Source: Halarcobacter mediterraneus
Lineage (GTDB): Bacteria > Campylobacterota > Campylobacteria > Campylobacterales > Arcobacteraceae
Direction: 5' to 3'
NCBI RefSeq assembly: GCF_004116625.1
Contig: NZ_NXIE01000002.1
Coordinates: 62,001 to 126,000 of the forward strand
DNA length: 64,000 bases
The notes under the pieces were generated by a model that ran no database searches, had not been told where the DNA came from, and saw only the letters and a program-made list of their open reading frames with translations. Each line of letters begins with the position of its first letter. The first letter of the stretch is position 1. This document shows positions 7,060 to 13,416 of this stretch, one piece after another. Both the position numbers and the translations under genes were made by a program.

Positions 7060-7264
7060 TGTTAATATTAAGGGTGCTTCTTAAAATGATACTGATGCAA
7101 AAGATATTTGATTTACAATTCATACTAATTTAATATTATATGAGTTTGTTGTAGGTATGTGTGTGGAGATATTTTACGGAAGTATTTAATGTCAAGGCTG
7201 TTAAGAATAAATATTTTTTAGGCTATTTTAAAAAAAATTAAAAACTTCTTTATTTTTTGAAGGT
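7060..7264 (+). pseudogene. lpdA 3' fragment, copy 2, heavily decayed
   Basis: Aligns by eye with about 6070-6275: GATGCAAAAGATAT, GATTTACAATTCA, GTAGGTATGTGTG, GAGATATTTTACGGAAGTAT and AAGGCTGTTAAGAA follow in the same order as copy 1. Frame stops and a small deletion show it is dead. It ends with the lpdA terminator remnant (CTTCTTTATTTTTTGAAGG) and runs straight into the R' box of attC site B. Confidence 0.8.
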
Positions 7265-7334
7265 GGGTAACGTTTGACTTGAAAAATAGTTGTACCCGCA
7301 GGGTCAACTATTTTTCTCCAATAATTTGTTATAT
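7265..7334 (-). repeat. attC integron recombination site B
   Basis: On the minus strand ATATAAC opens and GTTACCC closes the site. The hairpin arms GAGAAAAATAGTTGACCC and GGGTACAACTATTTTTC pair around a tip of TGC. It follows the monooxygenase gene and abuts the second lpdA fragment. Confidence 0.88.
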
Positions 7335-7341
7335 ACTTTTG

Positions 7342-7659
7342 TTAAAATTCATAGTCTTTTTCAACTTTTGCGATTCTAACTTTGTATTGTTTGTACCAAA
7401 TTTCCTTACCCTGTTTTTGAGCTTCTTGATGTTCTAGATTCTTTTTCCAATTTTGGATTGATTTTTCATTTTTCCAATATGAAACTGTAATTCCTAGATC
7501 TTCTCTTGCAGATTCAAATCCAAGAAATCCATCTTGCTGAGATACTAATTCAACCATTTTATCGGACATTTTACTATATCCTTTGTCTTCATCAATTTTT
7601 ATCGATGTAAATATCACTGCATAATATGGTGGTTTTGGTGTATCACTTATATTTGACAT
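7342..7659 (-). CDS. Antibiotic-biosynthesis-monooxygenase-domain protein, cassette gene
   Basis: 105 residues with an ABM ferredoxin-like fold: YAVIFTSIKIDEDKGYSKMS, DGFLGFESAREDLGITVSYW and a W-K--- helix ending IWYKQYKVRIAKVE. Such proteins act on quinone-like or heme-like substrates without metals; the substrate here is unknown. AAAGGAA precedes the ATG. Its own attC (site B) lies directly downstream. The attC of the upstream cassette (site C) lacks its R' box, so this gene and the GNAT gene may no longer separate. Confidence 0.82.
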   Translation of the reverse strand: MSNISDTPKPPYYAVIFTSIKIDEDKGYSKMSDKMVELVSQQDGFLGFESAREDLGITVSYWKNEKSIQNWKKNLEHQEAQKQGKEIWYKQYKVRIAKVEKDYEF

Positions 7660-7671
7660 TTGTCAATTTCC

Positions 7672-7732
7672 TTTTAAATGAGCCGATGAATTACCCTCAG
7701 GGTAATTTATTAGCTCCCCTGATTTGTTATAT
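7672..7732 (-). repeat. attC integron site C, R' box lost
   Basis: The R'' box ATATAAC and hairpin arms GGGGAGCTAATAAATTACCC and GGGTAATTCATCGGCTC are intact and nearly match site F. Where GTTRRRY is expected, the sequence runs CATTTAAAAGGAAATTGACA into the next gene. The GNAT stop (7727-7729) is inside R''. Confidence 0.8.
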
Positions 7733-8167
7733 TTTCTTTAATTTCATGTGTATTAAAGGAAATGGGTTACCTTCTCCATCAAGTACAGAGCGACCTGATT
7801 GAACAAATCCCATTCGCTGATAAAACCCAATTGCATCGAGATTTTGTTCGTTTACATCAACTTTTGATGCGCCAAGATTCTCAATGGCGTATTTAGTTAA
7901 CTTTCGACCGATTTTTTGACCGATATAATCTGGATCTACAAATAACATTTCAATTTTCGAATCAGCAACACCAATAAATGCCAATATCTTATCGTTAATA
8001 TCTTTAAAACAACGCAAATCAACAGCATCAAAATACTGTTCTAAAATCAGAAGTTTTAACTCTGCGATTTTTTCCTCTGATAAAAATTTATGTGTTGCTC
8101 TAACAGAAGCTTCCCAGACATTGATTAATTCCTGATAATTTTCTTTTGTAACTTTTTGAATATTCAT
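7727..8167 (-). CDS. GNAT-family N-acetyltransferase, cassette gene
   Basis: 146 residues, YjaB-like GNAT. An acyl-CoA-dependent acetyltransferase of small molecules or proteins. IEMLFVDPDYIGQKIGRKLT (about 92-111) holds the beta-4 strand and the pyrophosphate-binding Q/R-x-x-G-x-G/A loop (here IGQKIGRKL). VNEQNLDAIGFYQRMGFVQS is the usual final strand and helix. AAGGAACC precedes the ATG. The stop codon lies inside attC site C. Acetyltransferases are frequent integron cargo, but the substrate here cannot be read. Confidence 0.88.
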   Translation of the reverse strand: MNIQKVTKENYQELINVWEASVRATHKFLSEEKIAELKLLILEQYFDAVDLRCFKDINDKILAFIGVADSKIEMLFVDPDYIGQKIGRKLTKYAIENLGASKVDVNEQNLDAIGFYQRMGFVQSGRSVLDGEGNPFPLIHMKLKKI

Positions 8168-8181
8168 GGTTCCTTCTTTAA

Positions 8182-8252
8182 ATATAACGTTTATCTTGAG
8201 AAATAGTTTTGCCCGCTAGGGTAAACTATTTCTCTCCAAGGTTTTGTTAGAT
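8182..8252 (-). repeat. attC integron recombination site D
   Basis: On the minus strand ATCTAAC opens and GTTATAT closes. Arms GAGAGAAATAGTTTACCC and GGGCAAAACTATTTCTC form a long hairpin with tip TAGC. It follows the PIN-domain gene and precedes the GNAT gene. Confidence 0.9.
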
Positions 8253-8276
8253 TATTTTTTATAAATCATGTATACC

Positions 8277-9104
8277 TTAAAAAAACTTTTCCCATAATGG
8301 TTCAATTCTAGTGCCGATAATAGCTTTGCCAATATTATCTAATCCTCTAACCATTACATATAATCCAGCTAATATCTGCAATCCTTCTTTTGGACCCAAA
8401 GTGGAATAATTAAATAATGGAAAGAATACATATAATGACATAATTATACCAGCAAAGAACTCAAATACTCCATATGATAATCTAAAATTTTCTCTAAACC
8501 AAAAAAGTATAATTCCTACAATAGGTAATGCTACTAATGTTCCCCAAACTGTTATTGTTGATATGATAATATTTAAATAAAAATAAATTAAATTACCTAA
8601 TATTGACGCAAAAATTCCAAGGAAAAAACTTATAAATAATTGTTTTTTTTGAGATGATACAATTTTATTTGCAGAATTCTTAACTTCTTCATTAATTGTT
8701 TCATTATCAGACTCATCTAAAAATACTTTACCAGTGATAGTTTTTACACCATTCTTTTTTAAAACTTTTGCAAATTTCAAATCATCAGTAACAACAATAG
8801 GAACATTAGTTTTTGATTCTTCTAGTGCTATATATAAAGTGTCTATATCACTATCACTTAATTTATAATTAGATTTATCTAATTCTGATATATTTTTTGT
8901 GGGATTTTTAGGAGCATGAATAATTTTGATTCCATTATCTATAAAACTTGATACAAATTTGAAAATATCTGGCATTTTAGTTTTGGGGCCAAACATATAA
9001 AGTTCATCCATTACAGATTTAGGTATTACCATTTCTCTACTTTCTATTCTAGAAAGAATTTGTGGATATTGAATTAAAATATTTGTATCAATTATATATA
9101 TCAT
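8277..9104 (-). CDS. PIN-domain nuclease with C-terminal membrane segments, cassette gene
   Basis: 275 residues. Residues 1-130 form a PIN-type RNase domain: YIIDTN (first Asp at about 6), VMDELY (Glu near 35), LSDSDIDTLYIAL (Asp pair near 103) and VTDDLKFAK (Asp near 122), the acidic set that holds metal. From about 155 on there are four hydrophobic segments (LFISFFLGIFASILGNLIYF, ITVWGTLVALPIVGIILFWF, VFEFFAGIIMSLYVFFPLF and LQILAGLYVMV). The nuclease is therefore membrane-tethered on the cytoplasmic face. No antitoxin gene accompanies it. AAGGAAC precedes the ATG. The role could be RNA cleavage in stress or defence; this is inference. Confidence 0.8.
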   Translation of the reverse strand: MIYIIDTNILIQYPQILSRIESREMVIPKSVMDELYMFGPKTKMPDIFKFVSSFIDNGIKIIHAPKNPTKNISELDKSNYKLSDSDIDTLYIALEESKTNVPIVVTDDLKFAKVLKKNGVKTITGKVFLDESDNETINEEVKNSANKIVSSQKKQLFISFFLGIFASILGNLIYFYLNIIISTITVWGTLVALPIVGIILFWFRENFRLSYGVFEFFAGIIMSLYVFFPLFNYSTLGPKEGLQILAGLYVMVRGLDNIGKAIIGTRIEPLWEKFF

Positions 9105-9160
9105 TTTGTTCCTTAGTAAATATTATTAATATAATAGCTACTATCTATATTCTTTTTGTT

Positions 9161-9208
9161 ATCTAACGCCGCATTCAGCGGCTTGTCCGCTGCAATGCTT
9201 TGTTAGGC
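9161..9208 (-). repeat. attC integron recombination site E, GC-rich foreign type
   Basis: On the minus strand GCCTAAC opens and GTTAGAT closes. The short hairpin is GCAGCGG ACAAG CCGCTG. It is only 48 bp and much richer in GC than everything around it, unlike the other attC sites here. It resembles short gammaproteobacterial attC sites. It overlaps the 3' end of the DUF6414 gene. Confidence 0.92.
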
Positions 9209-10227
9209 GATGTGTGACGATAAACTAAAATTGGATGCACTAACACTCTTGGATATCGACAAGTTCTCACCATTGCCTCCATACCGTCAAACCCTCTAAA
9301 CATACCGCGAAAAGCACTTTCAACACTTTCAAAATCTTCTAGTTCATCTTTTTCAAATTCTTCCAACGGGGAGAAGCTTTCCTCCTCATTCAGTGGTACT
9401 GAAGTTACGATTCCAAGTATGGTAAACTCTTCTGTTGGAAAGGACCCGTATGTGAAATGGAATGCAGTTGGGTCATTAATTGTGAAGTTTTCGGAGTCTA
9501 AATGCCCAAAGATATGCTCATCGTTTTGATCTTTGAAGGGATAGACTCGAATATTAGTAATATTGGGCAAGAAAGCATCAATCCATGTTCTCATCCCATC
9601 CAGTATCCACTGAGGTACAGCATCTACCGCTGTCGATGAGGAAACTAAATTATCTAGTCCTTCTCTTAATTCTTTTGCTTTTTGTTTTGCCTTAGATTTC
9701 TTATTCCTATCACCTGTCGTATTTTCAAGCTCTTTTATCTGCTGTTCAATTGCCTGATACTCAGGATTGTCTTTTAATGAATCGGCATGACTCCTATTGA
9801 TAAGTTTCACGATATCAGGAAAGTCTTTACCAATTTTCTTCATTCTTTCATAGTCTTCAATGACTATTCGCCCTGTGCATTTGATACATAATGCATTTTT
9901 CAATGTTGCTCTTAGCTCTGGGTCTTTAAGGGTTTTGTCTCCGTCAAGACCGTCTAAGTCCAAGAGATAACCTGACGACAATAATTCTGCTTCCAATTCT
10001 TGCAGCAGTGCATGATGAGGCTTGATTGTTGTTTTGTCTTGATCTTTGTCTTGAGTGGTTCCACCTGCATCATGTTTAAACACTTTGAAATCGTAATTTC
10101 TTTTGTTGTCTGAGGTGATACTTTTCTCAGATTGAGTTTCCTTAAGCTCAACAACGCCTCCCGTGAGCTGACTGTACAATGAAATTGCTTTATCTAAATC
10201 AACATACAAATAGTCATATAAATTCAC
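9175..10227 (-). CDS. DUF6414-family protein, cassette gene
   Basis: 350 residues from a GTG at 10227 with AAGGAAG 8 bp upstream. It begins MNLYDYLYVDLDKAISLYSQ and TGGVVE, as in DUF6414 proteins, which often lie in defence-rich loci; no activity is established. A helical, lysine-rich section spans about 160-195. No membrane segment is visible. The last residues, SPNKALQRTSR, are translated attC sequence, a well-known trait of cassette-encoded proteins. Base composition is higher in GC than its neighbours, and its attC (site E) is of foreign type, so this cassette probably came from another lineage. Confidence 0.8.
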   Translation of the reverse strand: MNLYDYLYVDLDKAISLYSQLTGGVVELKETQSEKSITSDNKRNYDFKVFKHDAGGTTQDKDQDKTTIKPHHALLQELEAELLSSGYLLDLDGLDGDKTLKDPELRATLKNALCIKCTGRIVIEDYERMKKIGKDFPDIVKLINRSHADSLKDNPEYQAIEQQIKELENTTGDRNKKSKAKQKAKELREGLDNLVSSSTAVDAVPQWILDGMRTWIDAFLPNITNIRVYPFKDQNDEHIFGHLDSENFTINDPTAFHFTYGSFPTEEFTILGIVTSVPLNEEESFSPLEEFEKDELEDFESVESAFRGMFRGFDGMEAMVRTCRYPRVLVHPILVYRHTSPNKALQRTSR

Positions 10228-10251
10228 AGGACTTCCTTATTTTAATTTTTC

Positions 10252-10320
10252 GCCTAACGTTTAAAATGAGCCGATGAATTGCCCGCAGGGTAATTTATTG
10301 GCTCCGCTGATTTGTTAGGT
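10252..10320 (-). repeat. attC integron recombination site F
   Basis: On the minus strand ACCTAAC opens and GTTAGGC closes, both canonical. Arms GCGGAGCCAATAAATTACCC and GGGCAATTCATCGGCTC form the hairpin with tip TGC. It follows the RES gene and precedes the DUF6414 gene. Confidence 0.93.
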
Positions 10321-10326
10321 ATTCTT

Positions 10327-11364
10327 TTAATATTCCACTGGTCCAAAATGTACTCCGTACTCAACAGTATGTAAAACTAATCTATTTATACATTTAACAC
10401 TTATTTTTGATTCCTTAAGAGGCTTTCCAAATAATGCAAGGTTTTGAATTATTTTACTTTTTTCATACTCATGTAATTGAGGAATTAACCTATGTGACAG
10501 ACCATACGTTGTTTCAAATGGCATCCCTCCTGAACGAAGTAAACTAAAATATGATGGATAAGCAATTCCATCATATCCATTCTCCTTTGCCAACCTACTA
10601 AGGTCTCTTGATATTTCATAAGAGTGTTTACCGGCTAAAAAAAGCATATGTACAGCCATATCCAAACTTTCAAATTCAGTACAATCTTCTTTGAGTATTG
10701 CAGTAAGATCAAGAAGTTTTAATGTTCTGGTTGGTTGAAAAGTTGCTACAAAAATTTCGTCCTCTGCACTCACTCGACACTCGTGAATACAAACTTGTAA
10801 ATCCTGAGAACCATAAAGAATTGAAAAATCAGTAGAATCTAAACGACCATTGCCTGAATATTCTAGTGGAGGGCTATCATATTCAGATTCAACATGAGGT
10901 TTTTCGGGGTTAATTCGTATACGATAAAAAAGGTCATCTTTTGAAAAATCAATTGTAGGGTATTCATTTAATACTCTCTCTAATACATTTTTTCGATTTG
11001 TTTCACTAATCAATTCTTTGAGTGGTTCGATTTCACCAACCATCCATAATCTTGGACCGTAATGAAAAAAACCTATTTTTAATACTTTTTCAAAAAGATG
11101 AATATCGTTCTGAATCCAAGTTGATGAAGCTATACTTGTTTTTTGATGCTGATTAAATTGAACAATTGGAGCCGCTCCATAATCACATCTATAAAGTGTT
11201 CCCCAAACAAAGAAACGATGGGCTAATTGAATTAAACGTGCTTCATCAAGCTTCCGTCCTAGTTTACTTCCACAGTTTTCACAAAGGTTGTCATTTTCTA
11301 CACCCATTTGAAAAGCACTTAACTTTAGACCTTCATCATAAAAACATTCAGAGCATAAAACCAC
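10327..11364 (-). CDS. Zinc-ribbon RES-domain protein, cassette gene
   Basis: 345 residues from a GTG at 11364 (AAGGTGAT upstream). Residues 4-33 carry CSEC and CENCGS, a four-cysteine zinc ribbon. A central part of unknown fold follows. The RES domain starts near 145: FYRIRINP supplies the conserved arginine, GNGRLDSTDFSILYGSQDL the tyrosine and CIHECRV the glutamate, with YDGIAYPS near the end. RES domains act as NAD-degrading toxins in Xre-RES systems, but no antitoxin gene is next to this one. It is the first cassette behind the promoter at 11414-11433. A phage-defence or NAD-depleting effector is plausible but inferred. Confidence 0.82.
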   Translation of the reverse strand: MVLCSECFYDEGLKLSAFQMGVENDNLCENCGSKLGRKLDEARLIQLAHRFFVWGTLYRCDYGAAPIVQFNQHQKTSIASSTWIQNDIHLFEKVLKIGFFHYGPRLWMVGEIEPLKELISETNRKNVLERVLNEYPTIDFSKDDLFYRIRINPEKPHVESEYDSPPLEYSGNGRLDSTDFSILYGSQDLQVCIHECRVSAEDEIFVATFQPTRTLKLLDLTAILKEDCTEFESLDMAVHMLFLAGKHSYEISRDLSRLAKENGYDGIAYPSYFSLLRSGGMPFETTYGLSHRLIPQLHEYEKSKIIQNLALFGKPLKESKISVKCINRLVLHTVEYGVHFGPVEY

Positions 11365-11390
11365 GTATCACCTTTCAATTATTTGTATAT

Positions 11391-11397
11391 ACCTAAC
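11391..11397 (-). other. Right-hand integron core site (attI or old attC half-site)
   Basis: GTTAGGT on the minus strand matches GTTRRRY and sits 27 bp before the RES start codon, the point where the first cassette joins. The sequence beyond it has no attC hairpin. It could be a former attI or a half-site left by loss of the integrase end. Confidence 0.6.
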
Positions 11398-11413
11398 TAT
11401 TTATTGAATATAC

Positions 11414-11433
11414 ATTATATAAATAAAGTACTT
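11414..11433 (-). promoter_or_regulatory. Putative promoter of the cassette array
   Basis: Minus-strand TATAAT (11419-11414) is preceded by the AAGTACTT palindrome (11426-11433), 6 bp away, as in the promoters at 198-227 and 5228-5255. The -35 position (AGTGGA) is poor. It points into the RES cassette and could act like the Pc promoter of an integron. Confidence 0.5.
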
Positions 11434-11580
11434 AAATCCACTAATTTATTATATATTTAGTAAAAAAGCTTATTTCACGCATCTTTATAAATAAAGATTA
11501 CAAAATACAATATTTTTTCTATATATTTTTATTATAAGTTATAATTTTTATGTATATTTTATATCGATATTTGAAACTTT

Positions 11581-11599
11581 AATATACATAATGTATGTT
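11581..11599. promoter_or_regulatory. 19-bp near-perfect palindrome
   Basis: AATATACATAATGTATGTT differs from its reverse complement by one base pair per arm. It lies 50 bp before a mini frame at 11650. The remainder of 11434-11700 holds no gene of family resemblance. A repressor site is possible. Confidence 0.4.
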
Positions 11600-11649
11600 A
11601 AAAGTGAAAAATTTAACTTTAAATAACATTTTATAGTTTAGGAGATATT

Positions 11650-11682
11650 ATGGGCAAAGATATATATTTTATTTCAAAATAA
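11650..11682 (+). other. Mini frame with a strong ribosome site
   Basis: TAGGAG precedes ATG at 11650 and the frame reads MGKDIYFISK then TAA. Ten residues with so good a start look like the head of a gene cut off at the edge of the cassette array, or a leader peptide. The hairpin at 11703-11730 follows. Confidence 0.3.
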
Positions 11683-11702
11683 ATCAAGGTAGAGAGTTAT
11701 GA

Positions 11703-11730
11703 AGAAAGATTGCTTTTATGCAATCTTTCT
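11703..11730. terminator. Bidirectional terminator downstream of purH
   Basis: Perfect 11-bp stem AGAAAGATTGC / GCAATCTTTCT with loop TTTTAT. T-rich sequence lies on the plus-strand exit side. It lies 4 bp beyond the purH stop and separates the housekeeping chromosome from the accessory region. Confidence 0.85.
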
Positions 11731-11734
11731 ATTT

Positions 11735-13267
11735 TTAGTGTAAAAAGTGTCTTTTACCTGAGAAGTATAAAGCCATACCAAACTCATTTGCTGCTTCAAT
11801 AATCTCATCATCTCTGATACTTCCACCTGGTTCAATCACACATTTTACACCTGCTTCTTGTGCAGCATCAATTGAATCTCTAAATGGAAAGAATGCTTCA
11901 GATGCTAGAACTGAACCTGTTACATCTAGTCCTAAGTCTTCTGCTTTTCTAAGTGCTGCTTTAGCTGCATCAACTCTTGAAGTCATACCCATACCAACTG
12001 CTACCATTGCCGAGTTTTTCACGTATACAACACAATTTGATTTTGTTAAAGAAGCTACTTTATATGCTATTTCCATATCTTTTACTTCTTGTTCGCTTGC
12101 TTCTCTTTTTGATTTTAGTTCTGAGTTTCTTACTTCATCATCTTCAACTTTATCAGCATCTTGGTAAACAAATCCACCATCAACTATTTTGAAGTTAAAT
12201 GCATCATTTGCCATTTCAAGTTTTGCAGTTCCTTGTTTGAATAGTTTGATTCTTTTTTTCTTGTTTAACTCTTCTTCTGCCTCAGGAGTGAAATCAGCTG
12301 CAAATACAACTTCTAAGAAGATTTCATTCATTTTTACTGCTAAGTCTAAATCAACTACACCATTTACTGCTACAACTCCACCAAATGCAGAGATTGGGTC
12401 ACATTTAAGAGCTTCAGTATAAGATTCTAAAAGTGTATCTTTGATAGCAAATCCACAAGGGTTTCCGTGTTTTACGATACAAACTGCATTGTCATCACCA
12501 AAAGCAGATGCTATTTTTGCAGCTCCTGAGATATCTCCCATATTATTGAAACTTGCTTCACCTTTTAGTGTGATAAATTTATTTGATAAGTGTTTATCAA
12601 ACTCGTATAAAGCACCTTTTTGGTGTGGGTTCTCTCCATATCTTGTATCAAATACTTTCTCACCAACGATAAATTGTTTTTGCCCCATACCGTTGTTGAA
12701 TCTTTTGTTCATATAGTTTGCAATCATAGAGTCATATGCTGCTGTGTGCTCATATGCTTTTATCATCAAGTCTCTTCTGAACTCTTGAGTATTTGTATCA
12801 TTTTTTAGGTTGTTTAATACAACATCATAATCAGCAACATCAGTTACAATGATAACAGAGTCATGGTTTTTAGCAGCAGATCTAACCATAGCTGGACCAC
12901 CAATATCGATGTTCTCAATAATCTCTTCAAAGTCATCAGTTTTTTCAATAGTTGCTTTGAATGGGTATAAATTAACACATACTAAATCAATACCTTCAAC
13001 TCCAAGTTCTTTTGCTTGGTCTAAGTGAGATTGTTTATCACGTCTGTGTAAAATACCACCATGAATATATGGGTTTAGAGTTTTAACTCTACCTTCAAAA
13101 CACTCAGGGAATTTTGTAACTTCATTTGCTTCAATTACAGCTATTCCTGCATCTTTAAGCTTATTATATGTACCACCAGTAGAAATAATTTCATAACCTA
13201 ACTCTACAAGTTCTTTTGCAAAGTTTTCAACACCACTTTTGTCACTTACACTAATTAATGCTCTCAA
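11735..13267 (-). CDS. purH: Bifunctional AICAR formyltransferase / IMP cyclohydrolase
   Basis: 510 residues, near the usual 510-530. It catalyses the last two steps of purine synthesis: formylation of AICAR with 10-formyl-THF, then ring closure to IMP. Residues 1-140 are the MGS-like cyclohydrolase domain ([31 protein letters not shown]). The transformylase domain carries [11 protein letters not shown] (Lys-His catalytic pair, about 268) and SDAFFPF-type [12 protein letters not shown] near 470. It stands alone in this window; purL follows 4.8 kb further on in the same direction. Cytoplasmic. Confidence 0.97.
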   Translation of the reverse strand: MRALISVSDKSGVENFAKELVELGYEIISTGGTYNKLKDAGIAVIEANEVTKFPECFEGRVKTLNPYIHGGILHRRDKQSHLDQAKELGVEGIDLVCVNLYPFKATIEKTDDFEEIIENIDIGGPAMVRSAAKNHDSVIIVTDVADYDVVLNNLKNDTNTQEFRRDLMIKAYEHTAAYDSMIANYMNKRFNNGMGQKQFIVGEKVFDTRYGENPHQKGALYEFDKHLSNKFITLKGEASFNNMGDISGAAKIASAFGDDNAVCIVKHGNPCGFAIKDTLLESYTEALKCDPISAFGGVVAVNGVVDLDLAVKMNEIFLEVVFAADFTPEAEEELNKKKRIKLFKQGTAKLEMANDAFNFKIVDGGFVYQDADKVEDDEVRNSELKSKREASEQEVKDMEIAYKVASLTKSNCVVYVKNSAMVAVGMGMTSRVDAAKAALRKAEDLGLDVTGSVLASEAFFPFRDSIDAAQEAGVKCVIEPGGSIRDDEIIEAANEFGMALYFSGKRHFLH

Positions 13268-13416
13268 TTTAAGTCCTCTTTTAAATTATTATACTTGCCA
13301 TTATACTAAAAAAGTGATTATGTGTTGCTTGTTTAAGATTGTCTATTTTATATATAACTTTTATACTAGGGATTGTTATTTTTACTGTTATAATATTTTC
13401 TTTTGAAGGGTCTTAT

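Noticed and set aside
9954-10154. Minus-strand frame of 66 codons
   Set aside because: Out-of-frame shadow inside the DUF6414 gene.
11977-12808. Several plus-strand frames of 60-90 codons
   Set aside because: They lie wholly antisense to purH, have no ribosome sites and no family resemblance.
13339-13416. TTG start giving 26 more residues on the Amt-GGDEF protein
   Set aside because: A TATAAT box lies inside this stretch and the ATG at 13417 has its own ribosome site, so the extension is promoter DNA.
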